A DNA stretch of 64,000 nt, taken from positions 7,486,460 through 7,550,459 of the forward strand of contig JACMZG010000032.1 of assembly GCA_018340805.1 (NCBI GenBank), in the 5' to 3' direction. Source of the DNA: Microvelia longipes. Taxonomy: Eukaryota > Arthropoda > Insecta > Hemiptera > Veliidae. Below the pieces are notes generated by a model. The model searched no databases. It worked only from the letters and a program-made list of their open reading frames with translations, and was not told where the DNA came from. The number at the start of each line of letters is the position of its first letter. Positions within the stretch are counted from its first letter, which is position 1. A program made the translations under genes and the position numbers. Shown piece after piece: positions 11,143 to 22,744 of the stretch.

Positions 11143-13180
11143 TTTTTTATTTGTCAATTTGTAGGATGTATATAAATTATTTATTTAAAGGTTGGCAATG
11201 ATATTTAGTATTACGAAGTTTGAGATAGAGTTCTGCCAAGTACAGCCTGTAGTAACATCCCTCTGTATGACCTTCTCGTACCAAATATTTTCCCATCATC
11301 CCCTTCCAGAGATTTCATATATCCTCTAGACATGCTACACCCCACCCTCACAGTACTCCCTCTGTACCCTGTACTCCTACATCGCACCTGTGTACCCCTA
11401 CTTAGTACCCTGAACCCCTCTAAGTACACCCCTGCATCATCATCCCTCTAGTAGGTCCCTTAGGACAAAGTTAGTATCGCGACAACGTCGAACGATAAAA
11501 CAGCAAATACGAGATTTCGGATAAAACCATTAAAAGGTACAATTAAATTTTAATTTTAATAAATAACAATAATTGACTTTATACTAACAATTAAATGATA
11601 TTTTCAAATTAATCATTTACCCAGATTTTATATTTTAATATTTTCTTACACTTATTTATATTTTATTATATTATTATTGTTTTTTTATTTTATTTTTATT
11701 TACTCATCTTATTTATTTATTTTAATTAACTTATTTTATTCATTATTATTTTATTTTTTTACTTAATTTATTTATTTTTATTTACTTACTTCATTTATAT
11801 TATCATTACATTATATTATATTACTATTGTTTTCTTATTTCATTTTTTACTTAATTTAATTATTTATATTTACTTACTTTATTTATTTTTTATTACTCAT
11901 TTTTCTTTATTTACTTATCTTATTTATTTTTATTTACTTTTTTTACATATCTTTTATTTACTTATTTTATTTACTTTTACGATTTTATACTCTTTATAAT
12001 TTATCTTTTGAGTAAAAGTATTTTTTTATTTTTTTTTAATTCAGATTTCTTATTAATTTTGCTCCGTTAATAGGAACGTAGATAAATAGGAAAATTATTA
12101 TGCCCTCCAATAAATTTGAAACCGAGATCTCATAGGCATATTCTCTTATTAGTATTTCTTAGACTTTATAAGTGATTTTCATCATGATGTATGAGGGTGT
12201 ATGTATGTGTGCGTTTGTGTGTATGTTAGTTACGCATATCTCCTGCTGAAGCACAAACATCAAACTGAAATTCTGTTTAGACTGACGGCTAATAAACATT
12301 TTCTGGCCTAATTTGGAATGGCTATTATTAAGTATGAGGGCACCGGGGCAGAAAAATAAAATTATATCTCCTTAATAAAAGATAAATTGATGCCCCTCTG
12401 ATTAAAACCCATAGCTTATTCGGGCACTTTGATGTAATTTAATGTTTTATAGCCATTGTGGTTCTTAAATAAGAATCGCCACTGAGGTTGTTGACATGTT
12501 TGCTGAATCTTGGTCACGTGCTGCTCTTTGTATACGTTTCAAAAATAAGTCAAACTTTCATAAAAAATTAGGTAAATATGAAATCGAGTTGAAACTTAGA
12601 ACAAATATGGAGCAAACGGATTTGTGGAGTTTTATTATTTGTCTGTTATAAGCGAACTGTGTTCAAGACTTTAAAATGATCAATAAGATTAACAAGTTGT
12701 TATATTTGGCATTTGTTATATGTGACATTTGATCCTACATACGCCGCGGTACCTTAATTCAACTCATTTCATCTTAATATCTGGTTCCATTTTGATGAAT
12801 TTGGATTTTATTTCAATCAATCCTCATCGATGAATTATTAATATTTAACACTCGTATGTATTTATGAAAAATATTTAAAGTATAGATAAGTTTTTAAATA
12901 TATTTTATTTCTAAGGAGAAGATAAATTCACATGATGAAGCCCCTTTCTTAGTTGATGCCCCAAAATGCCGTGGCGGCGGATTATCGTCCCCACTGCTGA
13001 TAGACCATTTCGCTGAGTCATGGAAATATCTGTAAAACATCTGAGGGACGGAGTTATACTTTGACACAGGTTCACTCTATAGACGACGAACAGATTTATT
13101 AACTATTATTGGTTTGGAATGACTTCAAATTTCGAAAGCTTCAGTTGACATTTTGACTAATTTTACTTTCCCCCCTTCCT
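11143..13180. other. Non-coding stretch; T/A-rich low-complexity block
   Basis: About 11540-12050 is an imperfect run of TTTATTTA/TTTACTTA-like units with strong strand bias for T. The remainder (11150-11530 and 12050-13180) contains no open frame or repeat family that I recognise. Confidence 0.6.
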
Positions 13181-13189
13181 TACCGAGGT

Positions 13190-13455
13190 GTTACCATGAA
13201 TAAAACCAGAACTGATTCTGATAATAAAATGTAACTTCATATTGCCGTTAATCATATATGTAGTGTAGTAATACAGGTGTAAAAAATTTCAATTCAATTA
13301 TAACACTTCTATTGAAGATTTGGGATTTTTGAAATGTTTCTGGAGTCATTATTGTAGGTTAATGACGTCACATATATTTTATAAAAAATTGAGTTCCTTG
13401 ATTTTTTAGTAAGTTTTATTTCGATCAAAGAAAGCTTTCGAAAGTTATCGTGTTC

Positions 13456-13491
<36 letters not shown>

Positions 13492-13498
13492 TATATAT

Positions 13499-13541
<43 letters not shown>

Positions 13542-13546
13542 TTCTA
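13190..13546 (+). repeat. Diverged family A relative ending in CA/TA microsatellite
   Basis: The unit shares AATAAAACCAGAACT, CTGATAATAAAATGTAACTT and GGTTAATGACGTCACATAT with the copy at 13945-14390. It also keeps the block order of family A (an AACTAATGCTGATAAT-like start, then a TGACGTCA block). It ends in (CA)n then (TA)n at 13460-13540. No coding potential. Confidence 0.6.
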
Positions 13547-13944
13547 TAAAACCATCCCTCATTAGCTCATCTTTTCTTTGAAAATTCACTGAAATTAAGC
13601 ATAATTAAATTTATAAGAATGAATGCGCGGATTTCAAAGAGAATGTTGCCGGCTTGTAGGCCCCCCCCCGCGCCAGAGTTTACATTTTTACTTTGTTTGC
13701 CTAACTTTAACTCAATTGGATTATTTTTCAATTTAAAAGGTTGTGGATTTTAGTGGCTACGCGGTTTCCGTGCCAGGGGTTCGCTTAGCGACCCCTCCGC
13801 CTCACTGTGCCTGCTTTTAGGCCACATGCCTGTTGTTCTGTATCAGTTGGTCATATTACTAGTTTGTATAAGTGGTACTGCCTCAATATAACCCAATTTT
13901 AAACTTCAGTCAAAAAACGTGATTTCTTTGCATTATGTTATATA

Positions 13945-14203
13945 CGTCAATCAATAAAACCAGAACTAATACTCATAATAAAGTGTAACTTTAAATCTAT
14001 CACTCCTAAAAGATGTGTGATTTTTTAATTGTTTAGGGGTCGTTATTGTAGGTTAATGACGTCTCACATATTTTATAAATAATAGGGCTTAGGACATTAA
14101 CAAGGTTACTTTATGTACCAAGTTTTCATTTCGATCCGAAAAAGCGTTCAAAAGTTATCATGTCCCATAGAAACGCATAAAAATAAATAAATAATATATA
14201 TAT

Positions 14204-14262
<59 letters not shown>

Positions 14263-14286
14263 TGTGTGTGTGGTGTGTGTGTGTGT

Positions 14287-14376
<90 letters not shown>

Positions 14377-14390
14377 CTTCTAATTTTAGA
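13945..14390 (+). repeat. Second diverged family A relative with TA/TG compound microsatellite
   Basis: It has the same blocks as 13190-13546 (AATAAAACCAGAACTAA, ATAATAAAGTGTAACTTTAA, GGTTAATGACGTCTCACATA, CCCATAGAAACG). A compound (TA)n-(TG)n-(TA)n tract at about 14195-14375 follows. Repeated Tyr/Ile open frames across this tract are artefacts of the TA repeat. Confidence 0.65.
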
Positions 14391-14574
14391 TGCATAGTTT
14401 TGTATAACCAACTGAATAATTATGCGAATTTCCTTTGAAAAATCGTGACAAAATGAGTTACGTTCAGTGCTTGACAATTGAGTAACTCCTAAAATGAATG
14501 TTCTAAAGCATGAACCCGAACCTTAAGCAAGAAATGGGTTGTTAAGCACGGAAACACGCATTCTAATTGAAATT

Positions 14575-14935
14575 CGCCCAACATGCGGTCCACCGCGCCA
14601 GAATTATTTTATGAAAATTCGCTAGAAACGTATACAAGTTATTTGATGAAAACAGAACTAATGCTTAAACTGAAGTTCTTATATAAATCTTCATGTGTGA
14701 CACATTTAGTAAGCTATCAACACATTTTTCTGCACTTTTTGAGTTATTATTGCGGGTTAATTTTTTTCTCTATTACTATCACCTCTCTAGCATAAACACA
14801 CTGGGAACTGTGATGATAACTGACAGAAAACCACTCAGGACACCTGAAACAGATAATTTAAGTGACATCCCGGTTAAATACTTTTCCTCTATACCTACCA
14901 TATCAAAGAGGAAAAATAAAAATTTCAAACGTTAG
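14575..14935 (+). repeat. Family A copy, 3' two-thirds
   Basis: Recognisable blocks in order: AACAGAACTAATGCTTAAAC, TGTGTGACACATTTAGTAAG, GAGTTATTATTGCGGGTTAA, CTCTCTAGCATAAACACACT, AAAACCACTCAGGACACC, GAAACAGATAATTTAAGTGA and a GAGGAAAAATAAAA end. The CRE-like TGACGTCA found in other copies is lost here. Confidence 0.7.
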
Positions 14936-15485
14936 GACAATCTAACTTGTACACTAACTAATGCTACTTCTACAAAGAAATGAGTTTTTTTGCGAATCTA
15001 AATTAAAACATTACAAAATCTATCTTTTAAAAAACATAATACCCATCTGTATGATTTAAAATAAATTATTAGAATTTTTAAAGAAAATAACACTTATTGG
15101 TACCTATAGGTGCTGAAACGTGAACTTTTCATATTACAATGCTTCCAGTCATTTAAAGAGATGGGGAAACAAAAGATGAGGGAGCACAGCTTGTATACCA
15201 ATGAAAAAGCTCTAATGAGATTGTAGTTACATCTTGGCAAGCCTGTCTGCATGCCATGATGTAGAGCTACCTGCACTCAGCAATCAAACTAACTGTTAGT
15301 GGTCAGTTAGTTTGAGAGCTGTGTATAGTTTGTTTATCTCTTTATGAGAATCAGTTTAGGCCACAAAGGGGACTGGATTTCATTACATTAAATCTTCATA
15401 TCTATATTGTATTCATCTCGCATTGCAGAGATGTACACAACTATCAATAATATTTAATTCTTTATTTTGCAGGAAATCAGAGAAA

Positions 15486-15507
15486 ATGATTCTTCCCTTC
15501 CTAATAG
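15486..15507 (+). CDS. CPAP1-type chitin-binding protein, exon 1 (signal peptide start)
   Basis: The exon is 15473-15507. It is preceded by a polypyrimidine acceptor (CTTTATTTTGCAG) and followed by a strong donor, G|GTGAGT. It carries 13 bases of 5'UTR, ATG at 15486 and seven codons plus one base (MILPFLI, phase 1). Joined to exon 2 it gives MILPFLIGLLWGSVYSQ, a typical signal peptide with a hydrophobic core and likely cleavage near VYS-Q. The product is therefore secreted. The acceptor in front of the ATG means at least one more non-coding 5' exon and the promoter lie upstream; I could not locate them. Intron 1 is about 25.5 kb. This exon is too short for ORF finders, but its phase, splice sites and signal peptide agree. 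Confidence 0.82.
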
Positions 15508-15543
15508 GTGAGTTGCATTTTTTACTTTTGTATCACCACTAAA

Positions 15544-15572
15544 CACACACATATATATATATATATATATAT

Positions 15573-15616
<44 letters not shown>
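15544..15616. repeat. TA microsatellite
   Basis: An interrupted (TA)n tract with a short CA leader lies 37 bp downstream of the exon 1 donor. Confidence 0.95.
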
Positions 15617-15674
15617 GACAAATGAAATAGCTATAATATAAAATAAAGCAATGACATTTCTTTATATTATATAG

Positions 15675-15905
15675 TTATAATAAATATATAAATGTACAGT
15701 AAAGTCACGTCTCTTGTGTGAATTAAACATTAAATGTATATTAAAGTCACGTCTCTTCTGTAAATTAGACACTAAATGTAGTAAAGTCATGTCTCTTTTG
15801 TGAATTAGACACTAAATGTATAGTAAAGTCATGTCTCTTCTATGAATTAGACATTAAATGTATAGTAAAGTCACGTCTCTTCTGTGAATTAGACACTAAA
15901 TTCAC
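15675..15905. repeat. About 42-bp tandem repeat, five copies
   Basis: The unit contains AGTAAAGTCACGTCTCTTCT and GTGAATTAGACACTAAATGT. Copies differ at a few bases (for example CACGTC/CATGTC) and one lacks four bases. It is non-coding and lies in the first 400 bp of intron 1. Confidence 0.85.
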
Positions 15906-16036
15906 AGTGAATTAGACACAGTGAATTAAATTATTATTTTGTTTTAAATTTTTTTTTTTTAAATTTAAAGTTTTAAATTTTGTTTTAAATTATTATTGTG
16001 AATTACTGCGTAGGCTTCCTCGGTTAATGTCATGAA

Positions 16037-16177
16037 GATTTCAGGTTCTTCTGGTGGCGACCGGAATCAGTTTAGTTTTGTAGAGAACTCCATGATGTCC
16101 TACATCCCTGAAGATGCCTCCCACAGTGGAAGCGAAACGTCGGACATTGACGCGGTCACCACCAGAAGACCTAAATC
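16037..16177 (+). ncRNA. Hammerhead-like motif in inverted repeats (Penelope-like relic)
   Basis: Bases 16108-16114 read CTGAAGA (CUGANGA core). A stem II follows (GCCTCC 16116-16121 with GGAAGC 16128-16133, one mismatch), then GAAA at 16134-16137 and a potential short stem III (CGTC 16138-16141 with GACG near 16149-16152). The base after GACG is C where a canonical ribozyme has U, so cleavage may be lost. Long arms 16037-16062 and 16154-16177 pair with each other. Minimal hammerheads of this style are known from Penelope-like retroelements. No reverse transcriptase or GIY-YIG remains are seen nearby. Confidence 0.45.
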
Positions 16178-16944
16178 TTTATAATAAGTAATTATTATTA
16201 AAGCAACTGTTACTTAGTTTCCATATTAATCCAGGTACCTATATAGGAAAAGTATTGACAATTATTTTTCAACAAAGCTGAGATGAACCAGCGCTCTCTT
16301 CTAGTCGACCTCTATTATTTATAAACCTAAATTAATTTTTAACCGATTTAAAATAAATGATGACTGCTAACTGAACAGGTCCTTCATTTAACATTTTATT
16401 TACCTGACCGTCAAACAATTGAACGAACCTTTGCCAACCCGGATTCCTTTCTATTTCACCTGTTTCATCTTAAGGTCATCATCAGTGCAAAAGAACAACA
16501 AATCGTGAAATCCTCCTCTGTTTTTTTCCTTAATTCTTCTTCTAGTATCCTTCATTAAGATTACATTCTAATTGTAGGAATGTCCATCGCAGCGAGTTCT
16601 CCGAAGAGATTGTTCTTGTTGATCCCGTCCGTCAAAGTTGTTGGGTGTTTTATTTTTCTTTTTGTGATGGTTACTTATTCTTCTTTTAGCGGTGTTATTT
16701 TGTTTGGTTGTTTAAAAGGAGAAATATAATAAGAAGACAGAGAGGTCGTGACATTAAGATCCTTCAAGTCGCTTCTTCATTTAACCTTTACTATTTTTTA
16801 CTTTTTTCGCTTCATAAACGAGTAAAGCATAATAAACAAATCTAACGACCGGGATGCAACCCAGGTGAATTTCCCTCCCAATAATTTCTTGCTCCACAGT
16901 TTTTATTAAATTTTAAGTTTCTTTTGATTTTCCGGTATATATAC

Positions 16945-17239
16945 GTTGAGTATATATATATATATATAAAGAGGATTTTCCAAGCTTTTCAATAGAAATA
17001 CGCGCGTTTATTCTACAAGCTATACAGTAGTAAACTAATGTTCCCAAACTCAGCACTTTCAAGCGTCCCAAAGGAAATTTGCTCGCCTTGCGGACACTGC
17101 AATTATTTGCATTTATTTCAGGAATCTTAATTCCAGGATTCAAACCAGTGCTTTGAATATATATATATATATTATATATATATATACAGTCGGACCTCTA
17201 TATAACGAACTTCAAGGTTCAAGAGAAAAAAAATCGTAT

Positions 17240-17303
<64 letters not shown>

Positions 17304-17310
17304 TATATGT
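16945..17310. repeat. TA microsatellites around a pogo-like transposon end
   Basis: (TA)n tracts lie at about 16950-16970, 17155-17187 and 17237-17310. Between the last two, 17188-17236 begins CAGTCGGACCTCTATATAAC, which matches the terminal inverted repeat style of pogo/Tigger-like Tc1/mariner elements. Only one end is visible, so it is a relic. Confidence 0.6.
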
Positions 17311-17699
17311 TACTACATATGCTTTCCTGATTATAATATTTTGCTTCCCCATTAGCAGACAGGGATGCTAATTGAAAATAAATGAAATGATCTGGAAAAA
17401 GGCCAGTTCGAACTGGCGGGAAGATTTTGCAGTGTTGCTTTAGGTCCAGGCGAATTTATTCTAATCGTCGCAATTACAAACCTGACCAGGTAAATCTAAA
17501 AAAGACGTTATGTTAAACCAAGACTACAGATAATTTACACACATACACACAATGTGTCGTGTATATGACATGAGTATGGGAACCAGTGTGTGGGTACTAT
17601 TCTCACTGTAATTAGCATCGCTGTTGTGTTGGGTAATTAAACACTTAGTGTTGCAATTCTCTGTCGCTAACTTCATTTCACTAATGAAAAGAAATTTAT

Positions 17700-18045
17700 C
17701 TTTTTAGCGATGTAAAAAACATCGCCATTTTGTTTAATGCAACTATAAAATTAAACTAAAATTGAAAATAAGATGAAACTTGGCACATTTGTTATTTTTG
17801 TATAAAAACATGCGTGCTAAATTTTAAAATCATATATTTAAGTTTGTTGAATTTTAACAAACTTCTTCAACAAACTTTTTCAACAACATTTTTTATAGCT
17901 CGAAGACGAGTGCTGCGAGTGCAAAAACGTATAGCTATAAATACATTAGGTGAATTTTATATTGTGAGGACGATGCGAACCAGTCCGAGGATGGACCGAT
18001 ACTGATAAGTTGGGCAAAAGTTGCGAGGTATCCCGTACCCGATTT
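17700..18045 (+). repeat. Family A / 5S-composite fragments
   Basis: It contains AAGATGAAACTTGGCACAT (family A) near 17770. Further on it has a GACGAGTGCTGCGAGTGC ... GAGGACGATGCGAACCAGTC stretch and AAAAGTTGCGAGGTATCCC near 18020, the end of the 5S-composite repeat. The 5S-like core itself is missing in this copy. Confidence 0.55.
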
Positions 18046-18407
18046 TTCAGATTGATCATATAATTTACAATGAAATCCTTGTTCCATATAAACGTTCACT
18101 TAAACCGTATGAAAGGTTAATCGCGGCGCACTAATTAGTAACTCATTATCTGGTGAGTTACGCGTTAATTACAGATTGTTATAGTAATTATTAATCTCAG
18201 ATATGATCAACCTTACAAACAGCAGGGAGTGATGAAACCCAGTGAACGCACTCAACTTGTGAGTGCCGTCTACCTGATGCACACCTCACTTACGCTTTTA
18301 AAAAATAGAATAAAAACAATAACTACCTGATCCTCTGCTAAAGATTCAATATTTAGATAATCTAGGAAATTCCTTCTTAAACTTCTGGCACGGAGGTCCA
18401 AGGGAAA

Positions 18408-18577
18408 CATTTGTGGGTTTTATGTAGAATATGCGTGACAAGTTTCACATTGATCTGATTGTTATTTGTGGGTTTTATGTAGAATATGCGTGACAAGTTT
18501 CACATTGATCTGATTGTTATTTGTGGGTTTTATGTAGAATATGCGTGACAAGTTTCACATTGATCTGATTGTTATTT
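18408..18577. repeat. 55-bp tandem triplication, identical copies
   Basis: Three consecutive copies of a unit with TTTGTGGGTTTTATGTAGAA and GTGACAAGTTTCACATTGAT have a period of 55 bp. I see no differences between copies, so the duplication is recent or is an assembly artefact. Confidence 0.9.
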
Positions 18578-18689
18578 TGAAAAATTATTTTCCGGAAAGC
18601 CCAACTAGACCTAAAACTTTAATTTTTGCACGGAGCTACGAATATAAGAAACGCACACATACACACAATCAACTTTGCCAAAAACACTC

Positions 18690-18810
18690 AGGAAGTCTTA
18701 TAAAGTTTTTAAACAGATAAACAGTTCCATTTTAAATCCCGATTTTGAATTTTAAGTGGAAACAATATTTTTCTTAAATACCTGTGGTATTAATAAAGTA
18801 AAATTAGATA
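18690..18810 (+). repeat. Family A 3'-end fragment
   Basis: The blocks AAAAACACTCAGGAAGTCTT, AAACAGATAAACAGTTCC, ATCCCGATTTTGAA and a TACCTGTGGTATTAATAAAG end follow the order found in other family A copies. Confidence 0.6.
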
Positions 18811-18869
18811 ATTATAATTTTGATAATAAACAAAATATTAAAATAATGATGACTAATGCATTGGTTTCG

Positions 18870-19115
18870 CGTTACTTAGAGTAAACTGATTACACAGATA
18901 GCAGAGCGTAGAGTAAACTGATTACATAGATTGCAGAGCGTAAAGTAAACTGATTACATAGATTGCTGAGCGTAAAGTAAACTGATTACATAGATTGCAG
19001 AGCGTAAAGTAAACTGATTACATAGATTGCTGAGCACATGCAGAGCGTAAAGTAAACTGATTACATAGAGAGCGTAAAGTAAACTGATACGCAAAGATTA
19101 GCAGAGCGTAGGACG
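18870..19115. repeat. 32-bp tandem repeat, about seven copies
   Basis: The unit AGAGCGTAAAGTAAACTGAT ... TACATAGATTGC is repeated with small gaps and one partial duplication. Confidence 0.85.
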
Positions 19116-19603
19116 AAAATTGATTACGTGTGTATTACTTGTACTGTATGTGTATGTTTAATACATTGACACTGGTGAGTGTGGAGGCGGGCATAGCGAT
19201 GTATTATGCCGCGTTTGTATAATCTAACACCTGGGTACGTAAAGGTCAAGAGAATGTGCTTTATAAGTACAAGATGAGACTTGATGTAAAGTATTGCCTC
19301 ATCAACATCCTTAAACCGGACTCTCAGTGATGACATGACGTCTTCAGCATTTTTCTATTTGAGCTTCACAACTAAAATTGATGTATTTACTTTATCTCAC
19401 CTATTTAAAGTATATAAAGGAAAATATTGCATTGAACCTCAACTTAAATTCCATACTAATCATTCTTTTCAATGCAATGAACTTGTAACAATTTAATGAT
19501 ACTAAAACTATTATCGTGTTTTTGGTTTCCAAAACAATAATGATAAATGAAGTAGCAAGTATTAAATGACGCACCTGCGACAGACATGTTGCATCCGGTA
19601 TAA

Positions 19604-20412
19604 TTAGGTTGAATATTCGCGATTCAAAGAGATAGTTGTAAAGTTGGCAATACCAATGGCGGGAAAACGAAAAGGTCATCACATTTCACATTTTTTTTAT
19701 CATAGGATTAGCACGAGAGCTGATAAAAATTCTAATTTTATTTTTTAATTGTTAGTTAAATTTTGATAAATGAGGTAAAAATTAATAGAACGATCATCGG
19801 TGCTGACAAAATTGCCAATATTTCATAGATAAATATTTCGATTTTTCCAGGTTTTCAAATATAGAATTAGGCTCTTATCAACACAGACTTGGATTTGGAT
19901 CCGATCTAACCCAAATATAATAAAACCTAAACGGATAATTTAAACTAAAATTTTATTAACAAAATGAATTATTTGAGTTATAAGTATAATCGATTAATAA
20001 ATTAAAACACCATTACGGTGAAAATCAGCTTGTTATCAATTAATTTAAATACCTGTCCATTAATTTAAACAATTTAATGCAATAAAAGGTAATTTTGTGT
20101 GTTTGTGCAAACTAAAATTAATTAAAAGTAACATTAATTAACAATAAATAAAATAAAACACTATATTGTGATTTTCACCTTCTCATCACTCAATTTAAAT
20201 ACTCGTGACAACCCATTAAAACCCTATTTTCCAATGAAATAGTGATTCTACTGAGTTCATACGCCCTAAAATTAATTAAATTAAAGCACTTTGAGAATAA
20301 ATTTAAAGAAGTAATCGTCAAAAATAAGAAAAACCAACAAGGACTTTAACAACGATCACCCTGTCGTTATCAATTTCTTATCAGCGACGATAGCGCTGCT
20401 ACGGACTTTGAA
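19604..20412. mobile_element. About 800-bp TIR element, copy 1
   Basis: The whole stretch is repeated at 48978-49812 in the same orientation: shared GATTCAAAGAGATAGTTGTA, AGTTGGCAATACCAATGGCG, TTTGTGTTTGTGCAAACT-like and CCCTAAAATTA blocks, in order. The ends read ATTCGCGATTCAAAG and CTTTGAATC, i.e. inverted termini. It has no open frame, so it is a non-autonomous DNA element. The target duplication is not resolved. Confidence 0.7.
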
Positions 20413-21474
20413 TCTATATTTATACATTACTAAAATAATATTTCTTTTTTTTTTCTTTATCAATTATCTTTATTGAATAAATTAATTAAAATTACAAAGT
20501 AAATTATTTAAAGATTAGCCTGTTCATGATGGCCCCTATGCCTGAGCTGAACAGCCGTTGACTTAGTAATAGACTTAATTGCTGCATAGCCGCTTTGAAC
20601 CTTACGGTCATCATTTGAGTGTTAGTATTCAACAATAAAAACTATTGCAGCAACCAATACTAATAATATTTTATACGGTGCAGCCTTGTGATTTATTTTT
20701 GTTTTATCACTGATGATGACAAATGTTTAAGTATTAATATCATACGTGCAGAGATTCGAGTGCTTTGTTAATCATTTTTACTTCAGTACTGATAACTGCG
20801 AATTGATTAAAATAGGAAATGGTATAATAAGCAGTGCAAACAGAACCTTACACGAGAGTGTTAGGACGACATGACTAATACAGTGTATAGATGGCTACAG
20901 GGAAGCTAATGTAATTATACACTGATGTAGTTCAGTACAGTGTAATGTTACACTTTCAATATAGATGATATGCTACCTGTGTAATGCAGAGTAAAACTAA
21001 TATTCTAACGGTCAGGTCAATTAACCTGATTCAGATCATTAGATATATCTACACTACCCATAGATATAAATTACTGGAATCAAGAGAGGCTTAAAACATC
21101 TTTCTAAGCATAGAGATATATTACTAGAGGAAGTATAGTCTGTCTCAATACATTAGAGGTTTGAAACATCTTGTTGGAGCTCTCAGAGGCTCTATGTAAC
21201 CTTATTGTAACCTACTCGCAGAGTAAGTTAGGGTTATAGTAAATAAATCGTTGTATATCAGAAATATACATGTATATTTGTCATTTTCGGCTATTAGGAA
21301 GGTCTGGAAAGTCTTGATTGAACTAAAACCTGTCCACATTGATTTAGCAAGCAAAGTACCTTAAATAATAAGACCTTGTTAAAACGTAATTTCAAATTTT
21401 TAATGACTTCATGACACTCAACAAATAGTAGGCTTCTTAAGCAACCCAACATTTCGCCATGATATCAAATTTCG

Positions 21475-21925
21475 TGATTAACCACCCTGGTTTATTATGA
21501 TGAAAAGCCGCTGATACCCCTCATCAAAACTCCTTCTTAGAGTGCCTATATAACATGTTATATAGGCACTCTACTCCTTCTCTAACCACCCTGGTATTAT
21601 GATGAAAAGCCGCTGATACCCCTCATTAAACTCCTTCTTACAACCCCTGGTTTATTAAGATGAAAAGCGCTGATACCCTCATCAAAACTCTCTTAGAGTG
21701 CCTATATAACATGTTATATAGGCACTCTACTCCTTCTCTACAACCACCCTGGTTTATTATGATGAAAAGCCGCTGATACCCCTCATTAAAACTCCTTCTC
21801 TACAACCCCCTTGTTTATTATGATGAAAAGCCGCTGATACCCCTCATTAAAACTTCTTCGCTACAACCACCCTGGTTTATTATGATGAAAAGCCGCTGAT
21901 ACCCCTCATCAAAACTCCTTCTCTT
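21475..21925. repeat. Tandem repeat carrying a 34-bp perfect palindrome
   Basis: About six units contain CCACCCTGGTTTATTATGAT, GAAAAGCCGCTGATACCCCT and CAT(C/T)AAAACTCCTTC. Two of them also contain a perfect 34-bp palindrome (21538-21571 and about 21695-21728) whose half is AGAGTGCCTATATAACA. The palindrome was probably inserted once and then co-amplified. Confidence 0.85.
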
Positions 21926-22049
21926 CGAAATATTCAATATCCATTTGACATAGGATATACGAATAATGCCCTTTTGGAGCGTTTTGGATCATTAGGGATG
22001 CCCCTGCGGTACCCAGCTCAGGTGGTAGAGGTGCGATAAGTTGACGATA

Positions 22050-22165
22050 ATTTATTTAATCAATAATCAAATAAAAAATGAGAGTGTAACCTGGGATGCG
22101 AACCCTAAGCCTATAGATCGGTACAAAACTGACGCCGTAACGATCTCGACCACGGTAGAAACTAA
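22050..22165 (-). mobile_element. tRNA-derived SINE head or tRNA-like pseudogene
   Basis: On the minus strand, CGTGGTCGAGATCGTTACGG (from about 22154) matches a tRNA D-arm/A-box region (compare GTGGTCGAGTGGTTAAGGCG in tRNAs). 36 bases further on, GGTTCGCATCCC (22104-22093) is a near-perfect B box. The region between does not fold into a convincing anticodon arm and the acceptor stem does not pair, so this is not a functional tRNA. A T-rich tail follows towards 22040. Confidence 0.6.
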
Positions 22166-22744
22166 ATACTACCTTTATATTAAATGTCTTCTCAAATTCA
22201 CTGCATAACGCAGATGCAGAGTATAAAATTATAATATGAGGGATAATAATGTCGATGACGTCATAAGTTAGATGTGAGTGTAGTAAACCTACACACAGTG
22301 ACCTCTTGACTCCTAACCCTTTCTCTACTCTGTTCTCATACAACCGTTTACGAAGTTTGCACGCGCGCTGCTTCGCGTTCTCTCTCACAATTTGTAAACA
22401 AATTTAATGAGTCACAAACAGACAGCACAAAATTTGGACAAAAAATTGAATTAATTTAAGAATAAGTAAGTATATAGTAACGATATAAGAACAGCAAATG
22501 ACAAGTTTCATCACATTATCAGCATAAGTCTATTTTTATCAACCGATACGTATAGTTTTAAAAAAAAAATCGAAAAATGATGGATTAATTAAAATTTGGT
22601 GAGTTGTGAGGAATTGCTTTTTGAAAGCAACGAAGACTAGAAAAGTACCTAGGTACGTAGGTACTCTGATCTTATTTATTTCTTTAATAAATTTTTTAAA
22701 TAACCATTTTATCCTTATTAGTCTCTTTATTACAAAAAATTGGT

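Noticed and set aside
14126..14477. Tyr/Ile/Thr-repeat frames at 14.1-14.5 kb
   Set aside because: Translations of TA/TG microsatellites.
22050..22165. Functional tRNA gene
   Set aside because: A and B boxes are recognisable, but acceptor and anticodon stems do not pair.
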